Source: Cantharellus purpuraceus | Lineage: Eukaryota > Basidiomycota > Agaricomycetes > Cantharellales > Hydnaceae | Direction: 5' to 3' | Assembly (NCBI GenBank): GCA_025174535.1 | Contig: JALBUN010000005.1 | Location: 310,001 to 374,000, forward strand | DNA length: 64,000 nucleotides | Part shown: piece after piece, positions 12,418 to 24,055 of the stretch | How positions within the stretch are numbered: position 1 is the first letter of the stretch | How the letters are laid out: every line of letters starts with the position of its first letter | Notes under the pieces: model-generated | Database searches by the model: none | The model's input: only the letters and a program-made list of their open reading frames with translations | What the model was told of the DNA's origin: nothing | Made by a program: the position numbers and the translations under genes

Positions 12418-15382
12418 TCATCGCCCCTTTCTCTCCAATCTCTGCTCCACCCTACTCAGTGCCTTGCGCGCCCTCTTATACATCTCATCCTCACTTGACG
12501 AGTCGTCCCAAGCCGCAGCGCCACCGCTCGCCGAAACCCTTGTCTTCCACCCCTCATCGTGCCCTCTAGCTCCTGACAGCCCCCACGGCGCCCGATCCTC
12601 ATCCTCATCATCTAATGCCGGCGGCGTTGCAGACACCTGCGGCGGTAATGACGACATCCGCACGCTCTTCCGTCGCGTAGTCGTAGCACCTGTAGGGGTT
12701 TCCGTCGACGTCGCAGATGACATCTCGTGCTTATTATCCACCCCCAAGCTTTCTGATGTTATGCCGTTAGGTGGTGGTAGCGGTGAGGAAACACTGGCAT
12801 GAGGTGGTGGCGTAGGGTACGCTTCCTGCTGTTGAGACGGTAAAGGTAGCCCGTCGATTTTCTCGCTGACCGGCGTTGGTGCGGGCGGCGGTGGCGCTGA
12901 CACACCCGACTCCACTACCTCATCATCAGGAATCTCATGCACAGTCTCGTACGAACTAATCGACGCCGTGTCGTCCGTCCCCATTGACTCCAACGACTGA
13001 TGGGGCCCATCAGTACTCGCCCGACCACCCGCTTGCAAGACCGCGTCGATAATGGCAATAGACTGTCGCGGCGATTCCAAAATAGTACTCGGGATCTCCG
13101 GCCGGGATATTGACGACGGCCGTAGAGTCGGCGGAGCAGATGCAAGCGCAGGTAACGCAGGTCCCGGCGACGCAGGTCCCGGAAGTGTCAACGGCGACAT
13201 CGCCGCAGACCCTGCCTGATCCTTCTCGTCCACAATTATATACCCATTCGGCGATGACATACCCGGCGACGGCGACACACTCCTCGCTCTGTTCGGACTA
13301 CGTAGCGCGCTCCTTAGAGGCTTCTTTTCCGGCGCAGGTGGAAGGTCTCGTAGGGGCTTGTGCATGGGAGGATTCGGCATACTTGCGCGTTTCTGCGCAA
13401 CCGAGGTCTGCGTCAAAGAAGCAGGCGCCGAGGCCGTGGAAGGTAGAGGCGGAGGATGATGAACGAGGAGCGGCAGATCTAGCGGCGCGTTCCCCGGCGC
13501 ACGTACCACTTCCAACCTCGAAGATGGGTCATCATCACGCTGATTCGAATGTGATACACCTTCGACGATGCTCATGAGGCTGCTGGCTTTGCTCGCGGTC
13601 GAGTGTTTGGGCATTTTCCAAATCGAGGTGGAACCGGGGTTAGGTGACGAGGCTCCTGATGCCTCATCAGTAAGTCCCCAGCGTCCATCCATAGAAGCCC
13701 TTCTTCTATGAGTGCGAAGCGGCTGGCCTTGTGTCTCGCCTGGCATACGACTAGATGGAGTCAAGGTGTTCGCGCGCACGCGCGGCGCAGGTGCGTGATC
13801 ATTTGTTGTACTGTTATCGACGCTGCTTCGACCTAATGGACTGCTGTTCGTCTTAATTTTGAGTGGAAATGGAGGGACCGCTGGCATATAAGTTAGATTG
13901 TCCGGCTCCACACTATCTTTGGGGGACGGCCGAGCTCTACCCTTCTGCAGCCTACCTGCTCTTGGTTCATCCTCACTGCTATCTTCACCGGCAGTCCTTA
14001 CGCGCTTGACATTGTGATCCGTTCTCGTACTCCATCGTTGAGAGGGACTCGACCTGCTATTCATCGATGTGCGGAAGAGCAATGCTATACTCCCAAAGAA
14101 ACTTGTGCCTTTCCGATCATGACCTGATTTACCCTGCATCGAAACCATTGGCGGTCCAATATCCGAACTAGTACCATGGGCCTTACTTGGGCTTGGAAAT
14201 GGGACGGGTGACGATCGGGCTGGAGTAGACGGCGCTGTCCTGACCTTTCGCTGCCGATGTAAAAACGATGCGGATTGAAAGCGTGGATTTTCAATGACTT
14301 CAACAGGGCCTTCATCCTCTGACGACGAACTGCCATATTCTGGCTCCCTGGAAGTGTACAGTGTCGGACCAGGTATTGCAGTGTGTTCCGGCAATAGATG
14401 AGGAGGTGGAATGTCTAGTCGAAATGGTTGTTCATGTGACGGTAATGGTGCTGAATGTGCCATGACGCCAATTTGAGAGGCCGATTGAGAAGGAGTTAAC
14501 GAAGAAAGAATAGAGTCACGATCGTGTTCGTGAGTGGGACGGAGAAGAGATTCGGACACTGATGGACCAAAGCAATGAGTACATTGAAAACGCAAAGAAA
14601 GCCAGGAATTAGGACGCGCACGTGGGGAAAGAAGAAGGACAGAAGTGGAACCTTCAGGGACTAAGTCTGTATGTAAGGGAATTACCAAGACTCACCATGG
14701 CCGTTAGCTGACATAGGAACACCGTTGAGGTCTTCAAGCATGGACAATGCACGTCGACCCATTTCCCCCCATACCCAACCACAGTGCACGAGGGCTTCAC
14801 ATCGGAGTTTAAGGCCTTGTCTAATTGCATGAATGCGGTGTTTTTCGAGGTCACGCTCATTCTCGGCCAGCTGCAACTCGCATGCTTGAAGTTCCGTTTG
14901 TGCGGCATTTATTTTTGAGTTGAAACTAGAAAATGAAATATTGGAAGACGAATCTGGTGCTGCATGAAGGAGTGAGGGCGGAGGAGATTTTGACTTTTGA
15001 GAGACTTTGAGTAGACGTGTCACACTATCATAATGAGCATTAGAGGTATGAATCAATATATGACTTGGTTGACACACAGAATTTCGCGATCTCGACCAAT
15101 ATTAGCGACTTGCTCTTCCTTGGACTTGATGGTTCGCAATTGGTCGATCCAGTCATTAAGAGCCTCACCATAGTTACGAAGAGCCTCGTCAGCGCCTGAG
15201 AACGCACTTGCTACGCCGTTCAATACGGGGGAGATGGTTGGCGGGGATGACGAAGCGTATACAGTTAAAGCCGAGAGCGACGTCCCAGACGCGTTGAGCA
15301 ATGTATAGAGTTGATTTGAGTACGCTTGTTCTTGCTTTACGAGAGATGCTAGCAGTCGTGAGTCAGGTGAAAGGTGGACCAT
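12418..15382 (-). CDS. BAR/IMD-like coiled-coil protein with long disordered C-terminus
   Basis: Predicted 955 residues, three exons: 15382-15078, 15024-14696 and 14651-12418. The first 210 residues are helical, with heptad-like stretches (LVKQEQAYSNQLYTLL, EALNDWIDQLRTIKSKEEQ, ELQACELQLAENERDLEKHR, then a Trp-rich helix around HCGWVWGEMGRRALSML). This is the look of a BAR/IMD membrane-curving dimer. The remaining 700 residues are low complexity, rich in Ser, Pro and Ala with acidic patches (SSSEDEGPVEV, DDEDEDRAPWGL), and end in a basic helix (RVEQRLERKGR). Similar architectures occur in uncharacterised basidiomycete proteins, so a cortical or membrane adaptor role is only an inference. Intron 2 could end at two in-frame acceptors 15 bases apart, and the 44-base form was chosen because 29 bases is too short. 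Confidence 0.75.
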
Positions 15383-15720
15383 GAAGGAAAGTGAAGGAAA
15401 GCCTGCGCGAGCAACTTGAGGGCCTCAAGTAGTCTCAGATCCAGTCCCTCGGCGCACTAAGACAGCGCGTCATCGCAGCCTTTAATGATTCCAACATTTT
15501 GATCCCGACTCTAATCCCCATAATAGCATACACTATTTCTTACCTCTTTACAAACTGAGGGAATTGATATGTTACTGTTTTGGGATGAAGCCAAGACTTA
15601 GGCATCAGAACGTACGGAGATGACATTGTCTGAAGTGTACAAAATGCAAACAGAACGGATTCACATTCGCAACACAAGACTTCTGACAAGTTTTATTCTT
15701 TACAGAATCATTGTTGGCTT

Positions 15721-16186
15721 TCAAGGTGTCGCTTGTACGTTCATAGAGAGTGCACCACGGAACCTGATCATCTTCATCCCTTGCGAACAGGTGCCTGCGC
15801 CGTCTGCATTGTGTTTCTTCGGACGTCGAGGAGTGTTGAAGAACCTCTCTTGTAATCCTACTATACCCTTCACAGGCTTCCCAGCTTGTTTATCAAATGA
15901 CTTCCTAAGCCAATCCGTATACTGAGGTAACCAACTACCTGCGTTCTACAAAGTAACCTTGAATTTTTGCTTTTCCTCCACCGATCACTTTCCACTCATG
16001 TCCTTCCCTCACTTCTACCTATTAATACCCTTTCCAATTCATATTGTATGCCACTTTGGCCTCTACTCGTCGGCCACCTTCTGGCCGAACCCGATGCTCC
16101 AATACCACCACCGACCGCTCCGCAGTAACTGGTGCTGCATTTGGCACTTTCCTTACAGAAGTATGCTGCACTCTTTGCTTTAGCAT
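15721..16186 (-). CDS. small hypothetical protein, two exons
   Basis: Proposed 118 residues: exon 1 16186-16055 (begins MLKQRVQHTSVRKV, contains VVVLEHRVRPEGGRR) and exon 2 15945-15721 (contains QYTDWLRKSFDKQAGKP and a basic TPRRPKKH patch). The join is phase 0 with a 109-base intron. The protein is small and basic, without membrane segments. I do not recognise it. Exon 2 reads strongly as coding but its downstream end is uncertain, because another frame also stays open. An extra upstream exon around 16200-16390 is possible. The start lies 250 bases from the divergent ATG22 start, so the two may share a promoter region. Confidence 0.4.
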
Positions 16187-16433
16187 GGAAAGAATCTCAT
16201 TTATGTGGATACGTGCAACTCCATGTGTACGAGGAATAGATCAGAGCCGTAGCCTTGCTATAGCGTCCTAAAATCAAAGGTTGTGTCAGATCCGCACTGC
16301 GATGGACCCAGGAGTAAAACGGTGTCAAATTGTGAGGTTCGGCCAAGCCGGCAGCGGCGCCTGTAACTTCGACATGCTCCGCTATTCGACTTGACACTAC
16401 ATATATGAATCAACTCAGCCGAGGTTGTCTCTA

Positions 16434-18502
16434 ATGCAACTACACGCTCCTCTAGCTTCAGGAGAATCCTTGGTTGAACCACACAAGTCCCTCGCCGAAG
16501 ACCGCGCGCACGCAAGGCACTTGCGAGGGTGGCTAACTTATGCATTCGCCAGGTAAATCACACAGCCTTACGCTTGTTATACTCCAAATTCATTGGATTT
16601 CTTCAAAGTGAAGTGTACATCGTTGTTGGACTGGGGATGTTTCTGCCAATCTGTCTAGAGCAGTTCGCTAGGGACAATGGATTCTTGCTACCTGACAAGA
16701 CAGAGAGATGCTCCTCGGCGTTAAAGTTTTCCCCACCTGATGAGTCTGCGAGATGTGTGGTGAAGATTTTATGGATGTGGATTGACACAGCAAGCTTCAG
16801 GTATGTCACCAGTAACCACTTTGCGGAGCGTGTGTGACTAATGCAACTTTCAAGTCTATACGTGTTCTCAGCATCGGTAGCACTGCAAGCGCTGACAGTT
16901 ATATCCACGGGAGGAATTGCAGATCATCGTGTGTATCCGCCAAACTCAACCTAATTCAGCTGACACAGTCCCAGCTCCCCATCGCAAGCCTCTGCTTCTC
17001 GCGTTCGCATACCTCGGAGCTATCTCATCGATACTATTCCTGTTACTGCCATCCTCCTCTGTCATTTGGCCTGCCATTGGAATACTTGCATGCGCGTCAA
17101 ACGTTGGCTTCGGTGCCAGTGTGGTCGCCATGAATTCCTATCTACCCAGCCTTGCTCGCGAGACCAAAGAGGTCCGTCAAGCATTGAAAAACTTAATCCA
17201 GTCCCGGCAACAGAATCCAACGGTCTCCGAAGATGTCGAGGAGCTGGCGATCCAACTCGACGACATGCCTTCTATGAAAAGCCAGCCAGAAGAAGCTTAT
17301 AAGACTGCAGTATCCCGCTCTACTTCGCAGATATCCTCATTCGGTATTGCACTTGGCTATGTTGCAGGGATCGTACTACTCATCTTCGCCATCATTCCCG
17401 TCACGCTACTCCATTCTTCCACGTTCTCCCTGCGTCTTGCCATCGGTATGAGCGGGGCTTGGTGGGCTGTCATGAGTATACCTGCAGGGTTTTGGCTGCC
17501 GAGTGGGGAAGAACTGATGATGATGGATGGAGCTGAGCAAGTGAGAATCCATGACACCACAGCATGGAGCTGGAGTAGGGAGATCAAAAGCGCTTGGGTC
17601 AGATTAGGGCAGATGTTACATTGGCGTGAGATCAAACGTCTTCGTAACACATTCTGGTATCTCTCGGCATGGTTTGTCCTTTCAGACGGTAAGTGCCATG
17701 CGATATGGCGAGCATACGATTTTCATCTTTATTCCTTACTAGGTTTTGCGACAATCACATCCACGGCCATCTTGTTTGGAAAAACCACACTTCACATGTC
17801 TTCTTCTCAACTTATCCCCATTGGTATTATCTCACCAGTGTCGGGGGTCTTTGGTTCGCTAGCCTGGCCCATCTTTCAGAGACGCGCCGGCTGGTCTGAT
17901 CTGCGTATGGTCAAGCTGCTCGTTTCGCTCATCAGTCTCATACCGTTGTACGGTTGTCTTGGTTTCCTGCCTCTCTTTCAGAAGCAACCCGGTCAAGGTG
18001 GGGTACCCTTTGGAGGATTGACCACACCGGGGGAGATGTATGCTCTAGCTGTGTTCTTCGGTGCGTCGATGAGTATTTCGACCTGATGACGGCTAAGTCT
18101 TGAGCCAGGTCTTGTATACGGTGCTTTTCAGAGCTACTCTCGTAGTTTGTTTAGCTTCTTAATACCACCGGGCGAGGAATCGCGATGGTATGGCTTGTAC
18201 GCCATTACAGGTGCATCCCGTTGCATATTCTGTATTTCGGCCTCCATCTGAGTCTTTTTTCCTGGTTGCTTTCAGACAAGTCTTCATCATTTATTGGTCC
18301 TCTGGTGGTCGGCCTAATCTCCGACGTGACCGGTAACATCCGCAATGCATTCTTCTTCCTTGCGGCCATGATGTGGCTGTCAGTACCCCTGTTGAGCTGC
18401 GTAGATGTTGAGCAAGGGCAGGACGATGCGAGGCAGTATATTATCGAACGAGCAAGGAGTCCAGGCGACTATGTCGCTGTTCCTTCCAGCGACGACAACT
18501 AA
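16434..18502 (+). CDS. ATG22: Atg22-like vacuolar amino-acid effluxer (MFS)
   Basis: Atg22 exports amino acids from the vacuole after autophagic breakdown. Predicted 583 residues, seven exons: 16434-16552, 16609-16800, 16855-16928, 16969-17688, 17743-18060, 18109-18210 and 18276-18502. The N-terminal GWLTYAFASEVY and LPICLEQFARDNG motifs are the family hallmark. They are followed by about a dozen hydrophobic segments, including ILWMWIDTASFS, LLLAFAYLGAISSILFLL, and VGFGASVVAMNSYLPSL (the conserved N-S-Y-L-P loop). Later come LVYGAFQSYSRS, ESRWYGLYAITDKSSSFIGP and GLISDVTGNIRNAFFFL. A charged loop of about 60 residues separates the two halves. Intron 3 is only 40 bases, so that border is less certain. 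No lesion is seen. The family call is strong; the transported substrate is by homology. Confidence 0.9.
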
Positions 18503-18959
18503 TCAAGTCTATATTTAACTGTTGAAGTTTTGTCACTTAATTGTTCACCCCATTAGATTAATTTGGGCTCACAAGATGAACGAGGCATGGAAATGCATCT
18601 TAAAATGCAGTATTCCCTCCTACATGAAAGGGAAAGACAGAGATAATCTCCAGGTCTTCCCTATATTTGCACAAAAGACATGTTGATATCCGATCACGCA
18701 GGGACCTCTCAGTTGCCCACAGACAACTCACATTTGATGCTAGGTGATCAGACCATTTAGTAGAAGTCAGGCAGAAATCATAAAACTTCAATAGATGAAA
18801 TAAAGGATTGAAAACAGAAGAAGGCAATCATTTAGGCACAGTTCACACTCACATCAGCCGGCGTATGGTCCTTTGCCACATTCTGGTCATCACTTGTTCT
18901 ATATCTAAATGAATCTGGCAGATTTACGCTTCTCAGAGGCTGGCCACTGCCTGAAGAAT
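18503..18959. other. ATG22 3' flank, no gene
   Basis: Convergent spacer between ATG22 (+) and the ubiquitin-like gene (-). AT-rich, no coding signal. Confidence 0.5.
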
Positions 18960-19314
18960 TTACGATTCATCGGACTCAGGCTCACTCGGTTCAACTTGGA
19001 AGTGTTTCTGTCGCAGCGATGCAGCGCAAATAAAATGGTCAGCTGTAAACTTAGCCATCGGAGTTAAGCGACGATTTCTGTCATGCACCTCTATAGCTTG
19101 GAATATCTTGCTAAACGGTGTGTGCATGTTGGTTTTTAATTTGATGACTGGCCGGGGAACAGGATACACAGTGCAAGTCGTCCAGGTGGATTTCTGTCAG
19201 TGACGGATATTCGTCTTCGCGACAATGCTCAAACTTACTGTTGTCCCCATATTCAAAACCAAGTGTTATCTTTTCCCCTTTCACACTTTTCAATGGAGAA
19301 CTTGGCTCAGACAT
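18960..19314 (-). CDS. divergent ubiquitin/SUMO-like small protein
   Basis: Two exons, 19314-19239 and 19147-18960, joined by a 91-base intron with donor GTAAGT, giving about 87 residues. The start MSEPSSPLKSVKGEKI leads to a beta strand LGFEYGDN. Across the intron comes IIKLKTNMHTPFSKIFQAIE, which matches the SUMO/Rad60-SLD pattern of a strand followed by a TPF-K-F helix. Then KFTADHF and LRQKHF sit where the FxxDGxxL loop of SUMO would be, and the protein ends acidic (SEPESDES) with no di-glycine. It may be a SUMO-like protein interaction domain, or a decayed SUMO duplicate. A further 46-base intron (GTGCAT...TTACAG) is possible and would change the C-terminus. Confidence 0.45.
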
Positions 19315-20456
19315 GAATCAAAGACGGGTGATTGCGACTCTGTTTGGTCTTTACAAACACTGGGCGTGCTTGCAGTGAATTACATAAGTACAGTAGACCT
19401 CGTGGAGGCACGAAAACAACAAACAAATAGCGAACAAGAAACATTCCTAGGTGTCGCGGGAATCATGGGTCCATGTTGCCCAGAGTTGACCAAACAAGAT
19501 GTTTATAGGATCGGGCAGTCACTTATGCCATGATGAAGGACCGCCAGTGACAGGCTCCACCAACCTGTGTGGGTGATTTTACTATAAAGTAATATTTAAA
19601 GTGCTAAGGCGAACGCTACGAACCTGCTCAACTTGCGCATCTATTTGATCGCCTAGAACGCTTTTCAGATACTGGGGACGAATAGTAACTCACCATGTAC
19701 ACATACCGTCTTCCATGTCATACTGTGGGGAACGGCTTGTGTATCATTTGTGACAACAAATAGCGTGTGAAAGTGCTCACATCCTGTGGTGTGTCCTCTG
19801 CCTGAATTCTCTTCCCCTCGTATGTGAATCGAATGGTACCTTTATAGCTTCGGATTAGATGTATCGTGAATATTCAGTGCTAAAGTGTCATGCCTGAAGG
19901 TTGGTTGAATTTCGCCTACAGCAGGCAGATGAAATAAGTAACTGTGTGCATTGAATCGCAGGTATGGCATATTCACATAGGCTGTATCAAATATCTTTGC
20001 GGAACATTAGAACTGACAAGTACTGAGTCATGCAAACAAGCTCACCTTTTTAAAATGTGTGTTGGCCTTAACTTGGAGCCGCATGGCTATGTTACATTTA
20101 AGCGCGTCAGTAAGCGTGTCAAATCGCGTCAAAAGATTGATTTGGACCGACTTCGCTCGCTGAACACGATGATTAGGTTTAACTTGGGTTTGACGTCCTC
20201 GGGTGGCGTAGCCATGTCTTCGTAACTCAAATTCCACTGTAACAAAACAGCTGTTATCAATGGCACCAAGAGAAATGCCCCTAGTGGAATGCATACCGGG
20301 TGTGAATGGTAAATACTCAGGAGGGCGAGTGGGTGGTCGATTGTTTTGGCCACAAGACAAGAAAGGAGACGCGGAGCGCGTCGCGCCACGGTCCACAAGC
20401 GCCCATGCTTCTTAGAATAACCCTCTAATTGCCTCGCAGGCTTCACGAAGATCTAC
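19315..20456. other. intergenic, no supported gene
   Basis: Upstream regions of the ubiquitin-like gene (-) and TRK (+). No conserved coding seen. Confidence 0.45.
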
Positions 20457-23400
20457 ATGTGGAACCGGCTTCTGAAGTTCATTGACAAGGAGTCCACCTT
20501 TTACCGTGTCCATCTGCTTGGTTTCACAGTCCTTCCACTGCTCGCCTCCTCCATATTTTATGCCAGCAACGGAAGGTATCATGTAACATATCTTGATTCC
20601 CTGTTTCTCTGTTATTCGGCCATGACAGTAACAGGTTTATAATAGCTCTTGTGTGTCATGCACACCGAATTTTTTTGATGGTTGGTTGTTCACCTCAGGT
20701 CTCTCTACTGTGAATATCTCCACCACAACCGCCTGGCAACAAGTAATATTATTTCTACTTATGGCCTTGGTTTGTGTCTGGATAAACAGCATAGTTCTCT
20801 GCTCATTATTGTATGTTCTAGGGTGATTTTACCATCGTGTCTTGGATCATGGTGCTCGTCAGAAAGTAGGTTGACCTATATTTCTTACCAACCCGATCTT
20901 CTAGTTTACGTGAATAAGGCATTATTTCCGCAGTAAATGCGAATATGTGAGGTCTATAAATCGTAATGGTGCACCTACGCTGCTGTCGCGGTCTCGAACG
21001 GTCTTGCTCAATACAATCTCTTCTCCGATCTTGGCGTCTCCAATGTTCAGTCTTGGTGTGGCGCCAAGACCGGGAAATGTGACGGAGAGCCCTGGACTTG
21101 CACAAAATCTCACACACAACGACTTATCCAACGCGAATCAAGGAGAGAAAGCGACCCCTGACATGGTCGGTTCCGAGTGTGCTGAGCATGCGCAATGCGC
21201 CCCTAGCGATGAACAGTCTCGAAACATTGAGATTCAGGATCATGCATTTTCTGACCTGCACACGTATACGTCTTCACCCCATGTCGACCAAGTGTCTCTA
21301 CCCCCTTCGAGTCCTGTTGAACCCTCACCAGGCGTTGAATTTTCCCCTGTCACAATAAACCCCGCAGCGCCTCTCCACAGGCAAAGAAGGACCAGAGGTT
21401 CGATGATCTGCTTTGAATACTCTGACTGGTATGATAACCTCCTCCCCTGAGGGAACACAGAAACATTTCCGCCTTCTACTATGTTATCCAATCATTCGCA
21501 AACCGTTGCATATCAATATCCTGACCACCTCGTAGGCTCAAAATATAAAGGTGTCGGTGGGTTTCCTGGGCTTGCGGTATACATAAAGAGCGCTGTGCGG
21601 CGCATGCTACCCGAGAGCTTTCTTCGCAAAATGGAACGTACATTAACGATTCCTCGCACAGAGATGTTAATTTCCAAGCATTCTCGTGAACCGAAAGTTA
21701 GAGCCAAACAAGTGAACAAAGTACCATGGCTCAAGTTTGATGGCCTCGTGGTTGGGCGCAACTCGCTATTCCACACTGACAGACTTACCGATGAACAGTT
21801 GGAGGAGATCGGGGGCGTGGAGTATCGTGCTCTTAGACTGTTAAGTTACCTTGTCCCCTTTGTTGGTTTTCCTGAGCGGTCTTGTGACATGAGCTGACCA
21901 GTGGCAGTATTTCGTCGCCGCACAATTACTTTCGTTTCTCTTATTTGCGCCGTGGCTGTCGATCACACACGACTATGATACAGTCTTTGAAGCGCAGCCT
22001 CGCGTTGTCCGAAAACCATGATTTGTCTGGTTTACTACTTTCATAATTTATAACTATTTCACTCATTATCCATTTTCAGGTTCTCGCTATTTCAAGTCAT
22101 GGGAGGTTATACAGGAGGCGGATTGTCTTTGGTGGACTTGTATGTCCCATCATTACCAGTCGATCCCATTCATATTAAAGGATGCGTCAGGGGAATGGTC
22201 CCATTCCAGCGTGCATACTTGATGATTTGTGAGCCCGGAGCTCTCGGAGGGCTTCTCGATCAGAGTTTGCTTATGTATTTCTAAGTCGCTCTTATGTTTG
22301 CGATTCTTGCTGGCAATCAGGGTTTAGTACGTCATGAAAACTATGCCATTCCCAGATCTGACTGACTATGTTTCAGCCAGTCTTGTGAACTTATTTTGTG
22401 TAAAGTTTTTAATGCCTTCTGATGCCACTGAAGCTTGCGCCTTCTTATGTGAGACAGTAGACTGTTCAGTGGTTTGCATCTTCTTGACACAAGCACAGAT
22501 GGTTAGGTCACAAGTCCGTAAAGACGGAATCACGCATACATGAAACCCTGTCGTTTCTACTGGAACACCCAAGACGGCAAGAATAAATCGTTCTGACTTT
22601 TGGATAATACTAATCAACACGCGCGATTCAGTTGTTTCATATATTTGTATGTGCAGATGTGACAGTCGCCTTCAGATATGAATGATGGTGCCGCTGCAGA
22701 TTTCCCATGCACCAGACATGGTTCCTTGTTGCATGTCTGGTTTTGTTCAGGTTCGGGTTCCCAGAGTCGAATTTAATTTACTGTCTTCTCTGACGAATCC
22801 TCCAGCTGTATAGAATGGGCAAGCTTTCTAGTTCTAGGTATAGTACATCGGATCTTTAAACGCCGTCTGCAATGGGCATACCTTCACCCATTACCATAGA
22901 CATCGGGCTTAGCGTCACTGACACCATGTCTGTTGGGACCCGTGTAATCGCGGGTCTCTTCCAGGGCTTGGCAGTGCGTGCTTCAGGATTTTCCATTGTT
23001 CCTGTTGCAAATTTGGCCCCAGCTGTCCAGTGAGCCACCACTGGGCTCTTAGATGATTTGTTTTTAATCGAGTCCTTGTATGTTGCCCAGGTTTCTTTAT
23101 GTCGTGATGATGTATATCGCAGTGAGTGAGGACCTCTTGTGCGCTATTCGTGATTCTCATTGCCCATGTGCAGGTTTACCCGGTCAGAATGTCACCATGT
23201 AGACACTTTGCAGATGCTTGACGTTTCTCCTTTAGGTGGCCATGAGTATCCGCTCAACAAACGTGTGGGTGTGGCTGTATAACACTGATATCGGCCCTCG
23301 CTACATCTAAAGATCAACAGATACGAAGAACAATCCCTCGGTGTATTTAAAGCCCATCCAGATGACGAAGACGAGGAACCGCAACTATCGGGTACCAGAC

Positions 23401-23920
23401 GAGAGAGAGTTGGAAAATACCTGAACTGGCATGTACGACGACAACTCTCCATCGGCGAGTACAAGGTTTGTAGTTGTCGGTTTTGACAAGGTCTTACAGC
23501 ATTGCAGATATTTGGTGGCTTGTGTGGGCTGTATTCATCATTTGCATCATTGAGCGGAAAAATATCCTGGACGACAGTAAGAAATGGTTCGACATTTTCC
23601 GTATTCTTTTCGAGCTTGTGTCGGCGTTCGGGGGTATAGGGTTGAGCCTGGGACTGCCAACGGTGAGCTTTGTCTTCATGTATATAATAGCACTAGTGTA
23701 CTGAATACTAAAATCATAGGACAACTTCTCCTTTTCTGGAGCGCTGAATCCACTTTCCAAACTTGTTGTCATTGTCATCATGGTACGGGGGCGCCATCGA
23801 GGACTGCCACTAGCAGTGGATCGCTCGATTCTTCTGCCACAAGACATGGTATTGCAAGACCAGATCCAAAACAATGAAGATGGCGCCAACCAACCTGCAC
23901 AGGAGTCCTTAGGATGTTGA
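20457..23920 (+). CDS. TRK1: TRK-type high-affinity potassium transporter, very intron-rich
   Basis: Plasma-membrane K+ uptake protein of the Trk/Ktr/HKT superfamily with four P-loop repeats. The start MWNRLLKFIDKESTFYRVHL is followed by IFYASNGRYHVTYLDSLF and the first filter CYSAMTVTGLSTVN spliced over intron 1. A hydrophilic loop runs from about 20934 to 21810. The second half begins GGVEYRALRLLSYLVP, and GGYTGGGLSLVD starts the next P-loop region. Then come MFAILAGNQGLPVFLR, FLLEHPRR, FLVLDIG, VGTRVIAGLFQG, AVRASGFSIVP (third filter), MSIRSTNVYEEQS, WWLVWAVFIICIIER, FGGIGLSLGLP and FSGALNPLSKLV. Every segment lines up with fungal TRK. About 20 introns are needed. Three oddities could impair it: an AT-AG intron at 22021-22079, an in-frame TGA at 21448-21450 avoidable only with a weak GTTCGA donor, and a GC-AG intron near 22575. 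Confidence 0.85.
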
Positions 23921-24055
23921 AATTAAATTGTAAACTTCTATAGCCTCTTTATCAATTTTGTACAACCTAGACACACGCAGGGAGACATATTAATAGTTGT
24001 GTATTAATTTGATAAGAGACATTCAAACAGCATTATTCAAAAGACGTCTACAAAG

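Noticed and set aside
11975..12421. 148-codon minus ORF overlapping the SUMO start
   Set aside because: No domain; it overlaps the SUMO start in another frame and lies in its 5' region.
22334..22620. Apparent multiple stops in TRK at 22334-22600, suggesting a pseudogene
   Set aside because: Two or three short introns (GTGAAC...TGAAG, GTGAGA...CACAG and a GC-AG intron) restore the conserved segments, so these stops alone are not lesions.
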